From: Spirosoma luteum DSM 19990
Lineage (GTDB): Bacteria > Bacteroidota > Bacteroidia > Cytophagales > Spirosomataceae
DNA: 64,000 nt
Direction of reading: 5' to 3'
NCBI RefSeq assembly: GCF_000374065.1
Contig: NZ_KB893245.1
Span: forward strand, 496,001 to 560,000
Shown here: positions 33,827 through 42,723 of the stretch, in pieces
Layout: each line of letters opens with the position of its first letter
Numbering within the stretch: the stretch's first letter is position 1
The notes under the pieces: model-generated
Databases searched by the model: none
What the model was told of the DNA's origin: nothing
The model's input: only the letters and a program-made list of their open reading frames with translations
Program-made: the position numbers and the translations under genes

Positions 33827-34807
33827 TTGCCAGATTTAAGTATCATCATTGTCAACTACAAGACGCCCCAGCTCATTTTGGATTGTCTGAAGTCGGTTTG
33901 TCAATACACATCTGACATACGTTTCGAGGTACTAATCGTCGATAATCAGTCTGGAGATGCCAGTCAGGCTATTGTTCAGGCAGCTTATCCAACTGTACGC
34001 TGGTTCGATATGGGCTACAATGCCGGCTTTGCCCGGGCTAACAACCTGGGTATCCGACAGGCAGAGGGTCGGAACATTCTGCTCCTCAACTCGGATACGC
34101 TCCTGCTGGATGATGTATTGAGCCATTGCGTACGGGTGCTGGATACCCAGCCCGACGTTGCTGCCGTAAGCGCGATTCAGTTGCAGGCCAACAGGCAGGT
34201 GCGCCCCAATCTGTACACGACATTCGGGCAGATGCGCCGGGCGTTTTACATCCTGCCCGGTGGCGTGGCAGCCGATAAGTTTCTGTACTGGCTCATGCCC
34301 GACCCGCACTACGCCGACCCCAACCAGGTGGAGTGGTTGTCGGGGGCTTTCCTGATGACCCGGCCCTCGGTTATTGAAAAAGCAGGGTTACTGGACGAGA
34401 GTTTTTTCATGTACGGCGAAGATGTGGAATGGGGGTATAGGCTGGGAAAACAGGGCCGACTTTTGTTGCTGCAAAACGAAAAGTTTGTTCATCTGGAATA
34501 TGGCAGCAACGAAGACAATCAACAGCACGTAGTAACGCATATCAACCGCTTTAAACCACAGGTGCAGGTGTCGCAGTTGCTTTGGGTGCGGAAACAGTAT
34601 GGCGCTGGTGCGTATCTGATTCTGATAGGGCATTATGTGCTGATGATTCCGGTTGTGTTTATCTGGAAGATGGCCGTCAACCTCCGAAACCGGCGGCTTC
34701 CGTGGGCTGAACTCGATAATCAGTGGGCTTTTACGAAGCAGGTTGGTATCTTTCTGCGGTTCTTCTGGAAAACCCTGTTCAACCGACCCGGATTTTATAA
34801 AGTTTAG
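33827..34807 (+). CDS. Glycosyltransferase family 2
   Basis: This GT-A fold enzyme adds sugars from nucleotide donors, probably for surface polysaccharide. It begins with LPDLSIIIVNYKTPQLILDC and contains VDNQSGD, a GYNAGFARANNLGIRQAEGRN region, LLLNSDTLLLDD (the metal-binding motif) and FFMYGEDVEWGYRLGK. A membrane segment near the C-terminus (AYLILIGHYVLMIPVVFIWKM) should tether it. No ATG lies close to the start of homology. The frame is open back to 33635, across the palindrome, but those residues look non-coding, so I choose TTG at 33827. About 326 residues is normal for this group. Confidence 0.88.
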   Translation: MPDLSIIIVNYKTPQLILDCLKSVCQYTSDIRFEVLIVDNQSGDASQAIVQAAYPTVRWFDMGYNAGFARANNLGIRQAEGRNILLLNSDTLLLDDVLSHCVRVLDTQPDVAAVSAIQLQANRQVRPNLYTTFGQMRRAFYILPGGVAADKFLYWLMPDPHYADPNQVEWLSGAFLMTRPSVIEKAGLLDESFFMYGEDVEWGYRLGKQGRLLLLQNEKFVHLEYGSNEDNQQHVVTHINRFKPQVQVSQLLWVRKQYGAGAYLILIGHYVLMIPVVFIWKMAVNLRNRRLPWAELDNQWAFTKQVGIFLRFFWKTLFNRPGFYKV

Positions 34808-34886
34808 TCCGCTTTTCCGGAAGGCCGACGGCAATTAATACACTTTTGCCGGTAGAAATCGTTGTACTTGAAAACCAAATACTGCA

Positions 34887-37772
34887 ATGCGATTTGTTTA
34901 CCCGATTGGCCTTTTCTGTCTTTTCTTAGGTGCCAGCCTGTGGCCTCATGTCAGTCAGGCTACCCACGTACGGGCGGGTGAGATTACCACCAAACGAATC
35001 TCCAATACCTCGCTCACTTATCTGATCACGTTTACTGCCTATTACGATGAAGTAGGCGGCCGGGCCGCGTCTAATCAGGCCGAACCCTATACGTTTTGCT
35101 TTGGTGATGGCAGCACGCAGGAAGTAAACCGCAGCGGCCGGAAATTCATTAACGGAAACACCTCGTCCGTCAACAGCTATACGGCTGTGCATACGTATCC
35201 TGGTCCGGGGGCTTATACCATTGGCATAACCGTTCAGAACCGAAACCAGGGAACCAACAACCTGCCTCCCCCGGGTTCGTCGCAGAACATTCCTTTTTAC
35301 GTATCGACCACGATTCTGATTAACGCAAACCTGCTGACCAATTCCACACCGGTGATGCTCAACCCGCCCCTGGATTCGGGCCGTGTGGGTCAGAAGTTCT
35401 GCCATAACCCGGCGGCTTTCGATGCTGATGGGGACAGCCTCGCTTATCGACTCAGTGTCCCCAAAACATCCACCACGCCCACTAGCTGCGTGGGGCGTAA
35501 TATTCCGGTCTATCAGGACCCCACCCGATTCAGCACCGCCAGCGAAGCGGGTGGCGCCCCCACCTTCTCCATCGACCCCCGCACTGGCGAACTCTGCTGG
35601 GACGCCCCCGGCGAAGCCGGTCAGTACAACTTCGCTTTCATCATTGAAGAGTGGCGCAACGGGGTACTCATCGGCGAGATTACCCGCGACATGCAGATCA
35701 TCGTCGTTGACTCCAAAAATAAGCGACCCCTGCTCCAACCCATCCCTGACCTGTGCGTGGAAGCGGGTACTCTCATCAACCAGCCCGTTACGGCCACTGA
35801 TCCCGACGGGCAGGCGGTTATCATCTCGGGCTTCGGGGGCGTTTTCAACGTCAGTCAGGATGGAACCCCTTTACCAGCCGGGGAGCTTATCCTGCCCGCT
35901 TACGCCACTCTGACCCGGGGCGGTATCCCGCAGGCTCAACCCGCCACGGCCATTTTCAACTGGCAAACCAATTGTAGCCAGATTCGGGTGGCTCCTTACG
36001 ATGTGACCTTCAAGGTGGCCGATGTGCCGCCTAAGCCCACCCCGGCCCTGGTCTCCTTCCAGACCTTCCGCATTCAGATTGTGGGACCCGCCATCAGGAA
36101 CCTCACGGCACGACCTACCGCTACGGCAAACGGACGAGCGGTACTCCTGAACTGGGATGCCTACAGTTGCGGCAACCCCGGCACCACTATTGTCATCTAC
36201 CGAAAAGAAGGTTGTGAGACTGCTGTTATCCCGCCCTGTACCACCGGAATTCCGGCCGGTTACACCAGGATAGCCGAAATACCCAGCACGGCCACCACCT
36301 ATACCGATACGAGCAGTCTACGCCGGGGTACCAGCTATGGCTACCGACTGGTGGCCCAGTATCCCGATGTGAACGGGGGGTTCAACGGCGGGGTGAGCCG
36401 GGCCTCCAACCAGGCCTGCCTGGAACTGCCCCTGCTGGCCCCGGTCATCACCCAGGTTACCGTCGACTCCACCAAAACCGTCACCGGCCAGATTACCGTC
36501 CGCTGGACGCGGCCCCTGGGGCTGAACCCGGCTGATTTGGCGGGGCCTTACCAGTACCGATTGCAGCGGGCCACCGGGCAGGGGGGCACTAACTTTACTC
36601 CCGTTGCCACCATCAACACCACGCTGAGCCCCACAGCCGCTGACACAGTTTACACCGATAAGGGCACGTCGGCTTCGGCTCTCAACACCGATGCTAATGC
36701 CTACACCTACCGGCTGGAGTTCTACTACACTAACCCGGCGGGTCAGCTTACCCGGCTGGATGTAACGGATGCGGCCTCCTCGGTGCGGCTGGCAGCGGCC
36801 CCAGACAACCGGCGGGTGGTGCTGAGTTGGCAGGCCACGGTACCCTGGAGTAACAACGGTCAGACCCACGACGTGTTCCGCAGCCGGACGGGTCCCAACG
36901 GAGTTTTTAATAAAATAGCCGAGGTGCGGGTGAGCAGTCAGCCCTACAGCTTTACTGACACGGGTCAGGATGGTTTTGTGGCCGATGGCAATACAAGTCT
37001 GGCTTTGTCGGCCGACAGCAGCTACTGCTACCGGGTTATGACCCGGGGGGCGTACACGGATGCTCAACTGGTGCGGCTAGGGGTGTTGCTCAACTACAGC
37101 CAGATTATCTGCGCCACGCCTACTGACACAACCCGCCCCTGTCCGCCTGCGCTGCGGGTGGATAGTTTGAATTGTGCCAGTCTGAACAATGAGAGTTTCT
37201 GTGACCAGACCAGTTTCACCAACAACCTGAACTGGACGCCCGGGAGTGGTCCCAACTGTGACCCCAACATTGCTACTTATAAAATTTACTATGCCCGCTA
37301 TCAGTCCGACACGCTGGGGGTGTTGAGCAGTGTGGCAGCTCCGACGCTGAGTTACGCCCACACGCCATTGAGCACGGTGGCGGGCTGCTACTACGTGACG
37401 GCGGTAAGTAAACGGGGGCTGGAGAGCGTTCCCTCCAATAAAGTATGTGTGGATGCGTGTCCGAGCTTCATGCTGCCCAATGTGTTCACGCCCAATGGGG
37501 ATGGCAAAAATGATTTGTTTGTGCCGTTGCGTTGCCCCCGTTTTGTGGAGACTGTGAATTTTGTGGTCTATAACCGGTGGGGAGCAAAGGTGTACGAAAC
37601 AACTGGTCCTACACTGGCCTGGGATGGTCGGAGTAGTGACGGAGTGGAACTGCCCAGCGGTTTGTACTACTACCAGGCGAGCGTGAATTATGCGTTGCTG
37701 GATCGCAACGCCCCCCCTCAGATTATAAAAGGGTGGGTCCAGATCCTTCGGGAAGGCGTGACTAGCCGGTAA
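34887..37772 (+). CDS. Large T9SS type B sorted surface protein
   Basis: This 961-residue protein has a signal peptide followed by ATHVRAGEITTKRISNT, an opening common to many Bacteroidota gliding-motility-associated proteins. A PKD-like region lies near FCFGDGSTQEVNRSG, and fibronectin-like repeats fill the middle (about 390-850). The C-terminal domain starts at LPNVFTPNGDGKNDLF and ends in GLYYYQASVNY...GWVQILREG. This is the type B (gliding-motility-associated C-terminal) signal for the type IX system. It is rich in Cys for an exported protein. Part of the gene is distinctly G+C-rich. It is likely an adhesin or structural surface protein. Confidence 0.93.
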   Translation: MRFVYPIGLFCLFLGASLWPHVSQATHVRAGEITTKRISNTSLTYLITFTAYYDEVGGRAASNQAEPYTFCFGDGSTQEVNRSGRKFINGNTSSVNSYTAVHTYPGPGAYTIGITVQNRNQGTNNLPPPGSSQNIPFYVSTTILINANLLTNSTPVMLNPPLDSGRVGQKFCHNPAAFDADGDSLAYRLSVPKTSTTPTSCVGRNIPVYQDPTRFSTASEAGGAPTFSIDPRTGELCWDAPGEAGQYNFAFIIEEWRNGVLIGEITRDMQIIVVDSKNKRPLLQPIPDLCVEAGTLINQPVTATDPDGQAVIISGFGGVFNVSQDGTPLPAGELILPAYATLTRGGIPQAQPATAIFNWQTNCSQIRVAPYDVTFKVADVPPKPTPALVSFQTFRIQIVGPAIRNLTARPTATANGRAVLLNWDAYSCGNPGTTIVIYRKEGCETAVIPPCTTGIPAGYTRIAEIPSTATTYTDTSSLRRGTSYGYRLVAQYPDVNGGFNGGVSRASNQACLELPLLAPVITQVTVDSTKTVTGQITVRWTRPLGLNPADLAGPYQYRLQRATGQGGTNFTPVATINTTLSPTAADTVYTDKGTSASALNTDANAYTYRLEFYYTNPAGQLTRLDVTDAASSVRLAAAPDNRRVVLSWQATVPWSNNGQTHDVFRSRTGPNGVFNKIAEVRVSSQPYSFTDTGQDGFVADGNTSLALSADSSYCYRVMTRGAYTDAQLVRLGVLLNYSQIICATPTDTTRPCPPALRVDSLNCASLNNESFCDQTSFTNNLNWTPGSGPNCDPNIATYKIYYARYQSDTLGVLSSVAAPTLSYAHTPLSTVAGCYYVTAVSKRGLESVPSNKVCVDACPSFMLPNVFTPNGDGKNDLFVPLRCPRFVETVNFVVYNRWGAKVYETTGPTLAWDGRSSDGVELPSGLYYYQASVNYALLDRNAPPQIIKGWVQILREGVTSR

Positions 37773-37780
37773 TTCAATTC

Positions 37781-37833
37781 TATCCAAACGCAAAGGGGGA
37801 ACGTCAGCGACGTTCCCCCTTTGCGTTTGGATA
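37781..37833. terminator. 25-bp hairpin between convergent genes
   Basis: Bases 37781-37805 pair perfectly with 37809-37833 around a 3-nt loop. The hairpin separates the stop codons of the T9SS protein gene and the YebC gene and probably ends transcription from both sides. Confidence 0.85.
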
Positions 37834-37850
37834 ACTTTCCTCTAGTTTCT

Positions 37851-38564
37851 TTACTTCATATTGTGGTAAACCATCTGCACATCGTCATCTTCTTCGATTC
37901 GCTCGATCAGTTTTTCCACATCGGCCACTTCTTCGTCCGATAGTTCTTTAAAATCGTTGGGAATGCGCTCGAATTCGGCCTGCTGGATGTCGAATCCCTT
38001 TTCTTCCAGAAACTTCTGGACACTACCGAAGGCCGTGAACTCACCGTATATAACGAACTGATTCATTTCCTCATCGAACTCAACATCATCCCCGCCTACG
38101 TCGATGAGTTCCAACTCCAGTTCTTCCTGGTCGATACCATCGGCTGGTATCCGAAACACCGACTTCCGGTCAAACATGAAGTCCAGCATGCCCTGCGTCC
38201 CCAGGCTACCACCCAGTTTGTTGAGGTAACTCCGGACGTTGGCTACCGTACGGTTGTGGTTGTCGGTAGCCGTTTCAATCACCAGCGCGATGCCGTGCGG
38301 TGCGTAGGCTTCGTACACGATTTCCTTGTAATCTTCCTGGTCTTTGGAAGAGGCTTTTTTGATGGCCCTATCCACATTCTCCTTCGGCATATTAGCCGCT
38401 TTGGCGTTCTGGATAATAGCCCGGAGCCGTCCGTTGGAGTCCGGGTCGGGGCCACCGCTTTTCACGGCCATGACAATGTCTTTGCCGATTCGGGTAAAGG
38501 TCTTGGCCATTTGCCCCCACCGTTTCATTTTTCGGGCTTTTCTGTATTCAAATGCGCGTCCCAT
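37851..38564 (-). CDS. YebC/PmpR family protein (translation/transcription factor)
   Basis: This is a full-length YebC family protein (237 residues). Recent work assigns YebC-type proteins a role in translation of proline-rich stretches, while older literature lists them as DNA-binding regulators. The start is the ATG at 38564, giving the standard MGRAFEYRKARKMKRWGQMAKTFTRIGKDI opening; upstream codons to 38642 have no family match. Core motifs are GGPDPDSNGRLRAIIQNAKAANMPKENVDRAIKKA, YEAYAPHGIALVIE and NRTVANVRSYLNKLGGSLG. The C-terminus reads NFKELSDEEVADVEKLIERIEEDDDVQMVYHNM. Confidence 0.96.
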   Translation of the reverse strand: MGRAFEYRKARKMKRWGQMAKTFTRIGKDIVMAVKSGGPDPDSNGRLRAIIQNAKAANMPKENVDRAIKKASSKDQEDYKEIVYEAYAPHGIALVIETATDNHNRTVANVRSYLNKLGGSLGTQGMLDFMFDRKSVFRIPADGIDQEELELELIDVGGDDVEFDEEMNQFVIYGEFTAFGSVQKFLEEKGFDIQQAEFERIPNDFKELSDEEVADVEKLIERIEEDDDVQMVYHNMK

Positions 38565-38565
38565 T

Positions 38566-38680
38566 GGTTGAGGTTTGAGGTTTATGGTTTTAGGTTTACG
38601 GTTAATAGTTGGCTGACTGACGTACAAGTGTTGTTTTCGCATCAGTCAGCCGTAAACTGAAGACCGCAAACCGTAAACTA
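38566..38680. repeat. Two opposed heptad tracts between lysA and yebC
   Basis: On the plus strand 38572-38613 reads GGTTTGA, GGTTTAT, GGTTTTA, GGTTTAC, GGTTAAT, AGTTGGC. On the minus strand 38680-38646 reads TAGTTTA, CGGTTTG, CGGTCTT, CAGTTTA, CGGCTGA, the first triplet being the lysA stop codon. A 10-bp stem (38611-38620 with 38642-38651) joins the two tracts. Confidence 0.65.
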
Positions 38681-39934
38681 TACATCGATTACTTCTGAAT
38701 TTAAAACGGCAACATCCACCTGCCCCCGTACCAGATCCTCGAACGTTTCGCGCTGGCGAATCAGGTAGGGTTTGCCTTCGTACACCAGCACTTCGGCCGG
38801 GCGAAAGCGGGCATTGTAATTCGATGCCATGCTAAAGCCGTAGGCACCGGCATTCTCAAACGAGAGTACATCCCCCGCCTGTACGTCGGGCAATGCCCGG
38901 TCGGTGGCGAAGGTATCCGTTTCGCAGATATAGCCTACAACCGTATAGGTTTTTTCGTCTCCGGACGGGTTCGATACGTTTTTTATATCGTGGTACGCGT
39001 CGTACATCATTGGGCGAATGAGGTGGTTCAGGCCCGAATCGACTTGCACGAACGTGCGGGTTGGGGTTTCTTTCACCACGTTGACTCCTGCCAGCAAATG
39101 GCCACTTTCGCTCACCAGCAATTTACCCGGTTCAAAACAAAGCTCCAGTTCACGGCCGTACCGGTCACAAAATGACCGAAAAGCCGCCGAAACCTTCGTA
39201 CCCAGTTCGGCAAGATCGGTGGCGTAATCATCTTCCCGGTAGCGAACTTTGAAACCGCTGCCGAAGTCGATAAACTGCAAATCGGGGTAATCTGTTGCCA
39301 GGTCGAAGAGAACGTCGGCAATTTTAAGGAAGGTATTCCCATCCTTAAAATCAGAACCGGTGTGGATGTGCAACCCAACGACCGGAATACCGTACTGCTC
39401 CGTAACCGCTTTAATCTGCTCGCGATAGCTGTAGGGTATCCCGAACTTAGAATCGCCGTGGCCGGTTTGAATCTTGAAATTCCCCCCTTCGGCAATGTTG
39501 GGATTGATACGCAGGGCAACCGGGTAACGGTTGCCGTAGGTCTGGCCAATCTGCTCGAGCAGGGGCAGGCTGTCAGCATTCAGTTGAAAACCCATTTCGA
39601 GCGCTTCCTGAATCTCGGACCAGGCGTTACCGCTGGGTGTGTACATAATCTGCGCCGGTTCAAACCCTGCCATCCGCGCTATTCGGGCCTCATTCACAGA
39701 TACCACTTCGATGTCCACACCCTGCTGACGCATCAGTTTCAGGATGGATACATTGGTAAGGGCTTTGGCAGCATACTTTATCTTTAGGTTCACCCCGCTA
39801 AAGGAAGACCGGAGCGAGCCGATTTTTTCGATAATTTTGTCGGCGTCATACACGTACAGCGGTAAGCCGAACTCATCGGCGATAGCCAGTACATTGACAC
39901 CCTGAATTTGATACGTCTGGTTAGTTAGTTGCAT
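38678..39934 (-). CDS. lysA: Diaminopimelate decarboxylase
   Basis: LysA decarboxylates meso-diaminopimelate to lysine with PLP, completing the pathway that also uses DapB. The 418-residue alanine-racemase-fold enzyme shows the PLP lysine Lys57 in KYAAKALTNVSIL, LHIHTGSDFKDGN, FIDFGSGFKVRY, FEPGKLLVSESG and the active-site Cys in YICETDTFATDRALP. The C-terminus ENAGAYGFSMASNYNARFRP is standard. A -7 box lies upstream at 39953-39960. It shares the intergenic region with a divergent small secreted protein gene. Its last codon, TAG, falls within the heptad tract. Confidence 0.97.
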   Translation of the reverse strand: MQLTNQTYQIQGVNVLAIADEFGLPLYVYDADKIIEKIGSLRSSFSGVNLKIKYAAKALTNVSILKLMRQQGVDIEVVSVNEARIARMAGFEPAQIMYTPSGNAWSEIQEALEMGFQLNADSLPLLEQIGQTYGNRYPVALRINPNIAEGGNFKIQTGHGDSKFGIPYSYREQIKAVTEQYGIPVVGLHIHTGSDFKDGNTFLKIADVLFDLATDYPDLQFIDFGSGFKVRYREDDYATDLAELGTKVSAAFRSFCDRYGRELELCFEPGKLLVSESGHLLAGVNVVKETPTRTFVQVDSGLNHLIRPMMYDAYHDIKNVSNPSGDEKTYTVVGYICETDTFATDRALPDVQAGDVLSFENAGAYGFSMASNYNARFRPAEVLVYEGKPYLIRQRETFEDLVRGQVDVAVLNSEVIDV

Positions 39935-39952
39935 AATTCATGAAACGAGCCG

Positions 39953-39960
39953 CAAAATTA
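39953..39960 (-). promoter_or_regulatory. -7 box (TAATTTTG) of lysA
   Basis: TAATTTTG on the minus strand matches TAnnTTTG and ends 18 nt before the lysA ATG at 39934, giving a very short leader. Confidence 0.5.
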
Positions 39961-39975
39961 CGCCATCTTTCCCCT

Positions 39976-40260
39976 ATGTACAAGATTCTCTGTTATCTGC
40001 TGACCCTTATGCTGTCGGGTACGCACGGGGCGTTCGGTCAGAAGTCCCCCGTTACTCCTGCCCGACCGGATAATCCAGTTGAAAAACTTATTCCCAGTCG
40101 CCCTGCCAGTGAGGAAATCACCAACCGGAAAACGACTTTTACAACCCACCTGCTCGCCGGCAAGGTGGACCCCGGCAAAAAGTACGCGTACGGCGGATGG
40201 GTAATGGACAGAACGGTGAGCCTGCTTTACCCGAACCCGTATCAAACCCAACCCCAGTAG
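39976..40260 (+). CDS. Small secreted protein, unknown
   Basis: This 94-residue product has a good signal peptide (MYKILCYLLTLMLSGTHGAFGQ), then a short, proline-rich, polar chain ending in YPNPYQTQPQ. I recognise no domain; the terminal YPNP is too short to be a T9SS sorting domain. I start at the ATG at 39976, where the signal peptide begins, not the one at 39940. The gene diverges from lysA and precedes nagB by 185 nt with a possible shared direction. Confidence 0.55.
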   Translation: MYKILCYLLTLMLSGTHGAFGQKSPVTPARPDNPVEKLIPSRPASEEITNRKTTFTTHLLAGKVDPGKKYAYGGWVMDRTVSLLYPNPYQTQPQ

Positions 40261-40445
40261 CTGTGGCCGACCGCCCGCCCGGTTTTTCGTTCCGGCGCCG
40301 GAAGCTGACCATACGGCAACGAACCTAAACCGCTCAGTGAGTTGAAATATAGATGAATCGTCGATGGCCAGACGGACCAGCGAAAACAACCACGCGTCAG
40401 CCAACCGCTCCGGCAGACTGACATAACCCTAAACCGACAAACCCT

Positions 40446-41177
40446 ATGACCTTTCACCAATTCCCGGATTACGCATCTCTGTCCCAGTATACGGCCGAAC
40501 ATATTGCCGCCATTATCAACCATAAGCCGGATGCGCTGCTTTGTCTTGCTTCCGGCGATACGCCCATCGAAACGTACCACCATTTGGTAGAGCTGGCAAA
40601 AGCGAAGCGGGTGGATATGAGCCAATGCACGTTTGTGGGTCTCGACGAGTGGGTTGGTTTCGGACCGGAGGATGCGGGAAGTTGTTCGTACTATGTATTC
40701 CGTGACCTGTTTACACCGTTGCAGCTACGCCCGGACCAGGTATATGTTTTCAACGCAAAAGCCTCTGACCTGGCGGCCGAGTGCGCCCGCATCGACGCCC
40801 TCATCGACTCGCGGGGTGGCCTGGATTTACTACTGGTGGGGATGGGCATGAATGGCCACATCGCCCTGAACGAACCGGGAACGTCCTTTAAACTGGGTTG
40901 CCACGTTGGCAAACTGGCCGAAAGCACCATAACTGTTGGGCAGAAATACTTTGAGCAGGAAACTGTTCTTGAAGAGGGTATTACCCTTGGGCTACGCCAC
41001 TTAACGGCCGCCTACGAAGTGATTTTACTCGTGAGCGGAGACAAAAAAGCAGCCATGCTACAGCAGGCTCTCAAAGGCCCGGTTTCGGAAGATGTACCCG
41101 CCAGTATTCTGCAAACGCACCCCAATGGTCAGATTTGGCTGGATGCAGCTGCCGGAAGTTTACTGACAGGTTTTTGA
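40446..41177 (+). CDS. nagB: Glucosamine-6-phosphate deaminase family protein
   Basis: NagB converts glucosamine-6-phosphate to fructose-6-phosphate and ammonia. The 243-residue protein shows LASGDTPIETYHHL near the N-terminus, the catalytic Asp67 in FVGLDEWVGF, and GMGMNGHIALNEPG with the catalytic His138. The GHIALNEPG text fits the deaminase rather than 6-phosphogluconolactonase (which has GEDGHTASLFP). It is somewhat shorter than E. coli NagB and lacks its allosteric features. The neighbour to the right is a purine permease gene, 58 nt downstream. Confidence 0.88.
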   Translation: MTFHQFPDYASLSQYTAEHIAAIINHKPDALLCLASGDTPIETYHHLVELAKAKRVDMSQCTFVGLDEWVGFGPEDAGSCSYYVFRDLFTPLQLRPDQVYVFNAKASDLAAECARIDALIDSRGGLDLLLVGMGMNGHIALNEPGTSFKLGCHVGKLAESTITVGQKYFEQETVLEEGITLGLRHLTAAYEVILLVSGDKKAAMLQQALKGPVSEDVPASILQTHPNGQIWLDAAAGSLLTGF

Positions 41178-41235
41178 GTTTTTGGCCGGGAGTTTGTTAT
41201 TTGTCCGTCTGATTCAACCTGAACCGTAAAACTGC

Positions 41236-42564
41236 TTGGCCATCCATCTCCCTACCACCCACCCGCCCGTTTCCCGACGGACCGAACTAGTGGCTGGTGT
41301 TTCTACTTTTCTGGCAACGATGTACATCATTGTGGTCAATCCAGCCATTCTGAGTCAGGCGGGTTTACCCTTTGGCGGGGTGCTCACGGCAACCGTTCTA
41401 CTGTCGTTTTTTTGCAGCCTGATGATGGGTCTTTACGCCCGTAACCCCATTGTGGTAGCGCCCGGGATGGGTATGAACGCGTTTTTCACGTTCACCGCCG
41501 TGAAGGGAATGGGCATCAGCCCGGAAGTTGCACTGGGTGCGGTGTTCTGGGCCGGGGTATTATTTCTGTTGCTGTCGGTATTTAACATCCGGTCGGCTAT
41601 TGTACGGGCTATTCCGCAACCCCTTCGCTACGCCGTTTCGGCGGGTATTGGTTTGTTTATTACGTTGATTGGCTTTGAGAATGCCCACTTTATCGTGGCT
41701 AATCCGGCCACGTTAATCAGCGTTGCCCGGCTGACCGACCCCATCATTATGACCTTTGTATTTGGGTTGCTCTTAACGAGCGTGCTGGTGGTGCGCAACG
41801 TGCCGGGAGGCATCATTATCGGCATTGTGCTGACCACGCTGGCGGCCTGGCCCGTTGGTCGTTTCTGGGGTGATGCCTCGGCGGTTAATTTTGGGCAGAA
41901 GACGCTGGTCAACTACCAGGGACTTTTCGCAGCCCCCGATTTTTCTTTACTGGGTAAACTGGACTTGTGGGGCTCGCTCTCATGGTCACTGTGGCCGGTT
42001 ATTTTTGCCTTTGCTTTCACCGATTTATTCGATAGCCTGTCCACCTTCGTGGGTGTGGCCGAAGCGGGTGATTTACAGGATGAGGAAGGGAACCCACGCA
42101 ACATGAACCGTTCCCTGCTGACCGATGCTGTGGCCACTACCCTGGCTGGGGTGCTGGGAACCAGCCCCGGCACCGCTTACATTGAGTCGGCGGTGGGGAT
42201 TGCGCAGGGCGGGCGTACAGGACTAACGGCTATCGTAGCCGGTTGCTGTTTTCTGCCATTCCTTTTTTTATCCCCGATACTATCCGTTATTCCGGCTATT
42301 GCCACAGCACCGGCCCTGGTGCTGGTCGGTGCGTTTATGATGAAACCTGTTACCCGCATCAACTGGAGCCAACTGGATGATGCGCTGCCCGCTTTCCTGG
42401 CGTTGGTGCTCATTCCGTTTAGTTACTCCATCACGCAGGGGCTGATTTGGGGGTTCTTGTCGTGGACGTTGATAAAAGTTGCCGTGGGCAAATCGGGCGA
42501 AGTATCGGCAGGCTTGTGGATTGTAGACGTATTTTGCGTGCTGGCACTAATGAGCAGTGGTTGA
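41236..42564 (+). CDS. NCS2 family purine permease (AzgA-like)
   Basis: This 442-residue membrane transporter imports adenine, guanine or hypoxanthine with protons. It has about 12-14 predicted helices. Family motifs are RTELVAGVSTFLATMYIIVVNP at the N-terminus, VAPGMGMNAFFTF, FTDLFDSLSTFVGVAEAG and GTSPGTAYIESAVGIAQGGRTGLTAIV. There is no ATG near the N-terminus, and TTG at 41236 is the likely start. It lies 58 nt after nagB and upstream of the exported nucleosidase gene, from which a large hairpin separates it. Import of purines freed in the periplasm is a plausible joint role. Confidence 0.92.
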   Translation: MAIHLPTTHPPVSRRTELVAGVSTFLATMYIIVVNPAILSQAGLPFGGVLTATVLLSFFCSLMMGLYARNPIVVAPGMGMNAFFTFTAVKGMGISPEVALGAVFWAGVLFLLLSVFNIRSAIVRAIPQPLRYAVSAGIGLFITLIGFENAHFIVANPATLISVARLTDPIIMTFVFGLLLTSVLVVRNVPGGIIIGIVLTTLAAWPVGRFWGDASAVNFGQKTLVNYQGLFAAPDFSLLGKLDLWGSLSWSLWPVIFAFAFTDLFDSLSTFVGVAEAGDLQDEEGNPRNMNRSLLTDAVATTLAGVLGTSPGTAYIESAVGIAQGGRTGLTAIVAGCCFLPFLFLSPILSVIPAIATAPALVLVGAFMMKPVTRINWSQLDDALPAFLALVLIPFSYSITQGLIWGFLSWTLIKVAVGKSGEVSAGLWIVDVFCVLALMSSG

Positions 42565-42618
42565 TGAGGAAATAAACAACGATAAGCACTCAAGTGAAAT
42601 TAGTTTAGCCTAACCGAT

Positions 42619-42696
42619 TTTTTTGTCATCCCGACGCAGGAGGGATCTCAAGTATCATGACAATCGAGATCCCTCCTGCGTCGGGATGACAAAAAA
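42619..42696. repeat. 31-bp perfect inverted repeat with REP-like core
   Basis: Bases 42619-42649 pair perfectly with 42666-42696 around a 16-nt loop, with T6 and A6 at the ends. The core GTCATCCCGACGCAGGAGGG is of a type I recall as widespread in Bacteroidota intergenic DNA (related forms include GTCATTTCGACGAAGGAG), so this is likely a dispersed repeat that also terminates transcription. Confidence 0.85.
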
Positions 42697-42723
42697 CCAA
42701 TGTGCTCCTTTCACCTGGATACT

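Noticed and set aside
34926..37793. Three long minus-strand frames opposite the T9SS protein
   Set aside because: They come from the G+C-rich codon bias of the plus-strand gene and show no domain or start context.
40081..40260. YPNPY ending read as a T9SS sorting domain
   Set aside because: Only about 10 residues follow the motif, whereas sorting domains are about 70-100 residues long.
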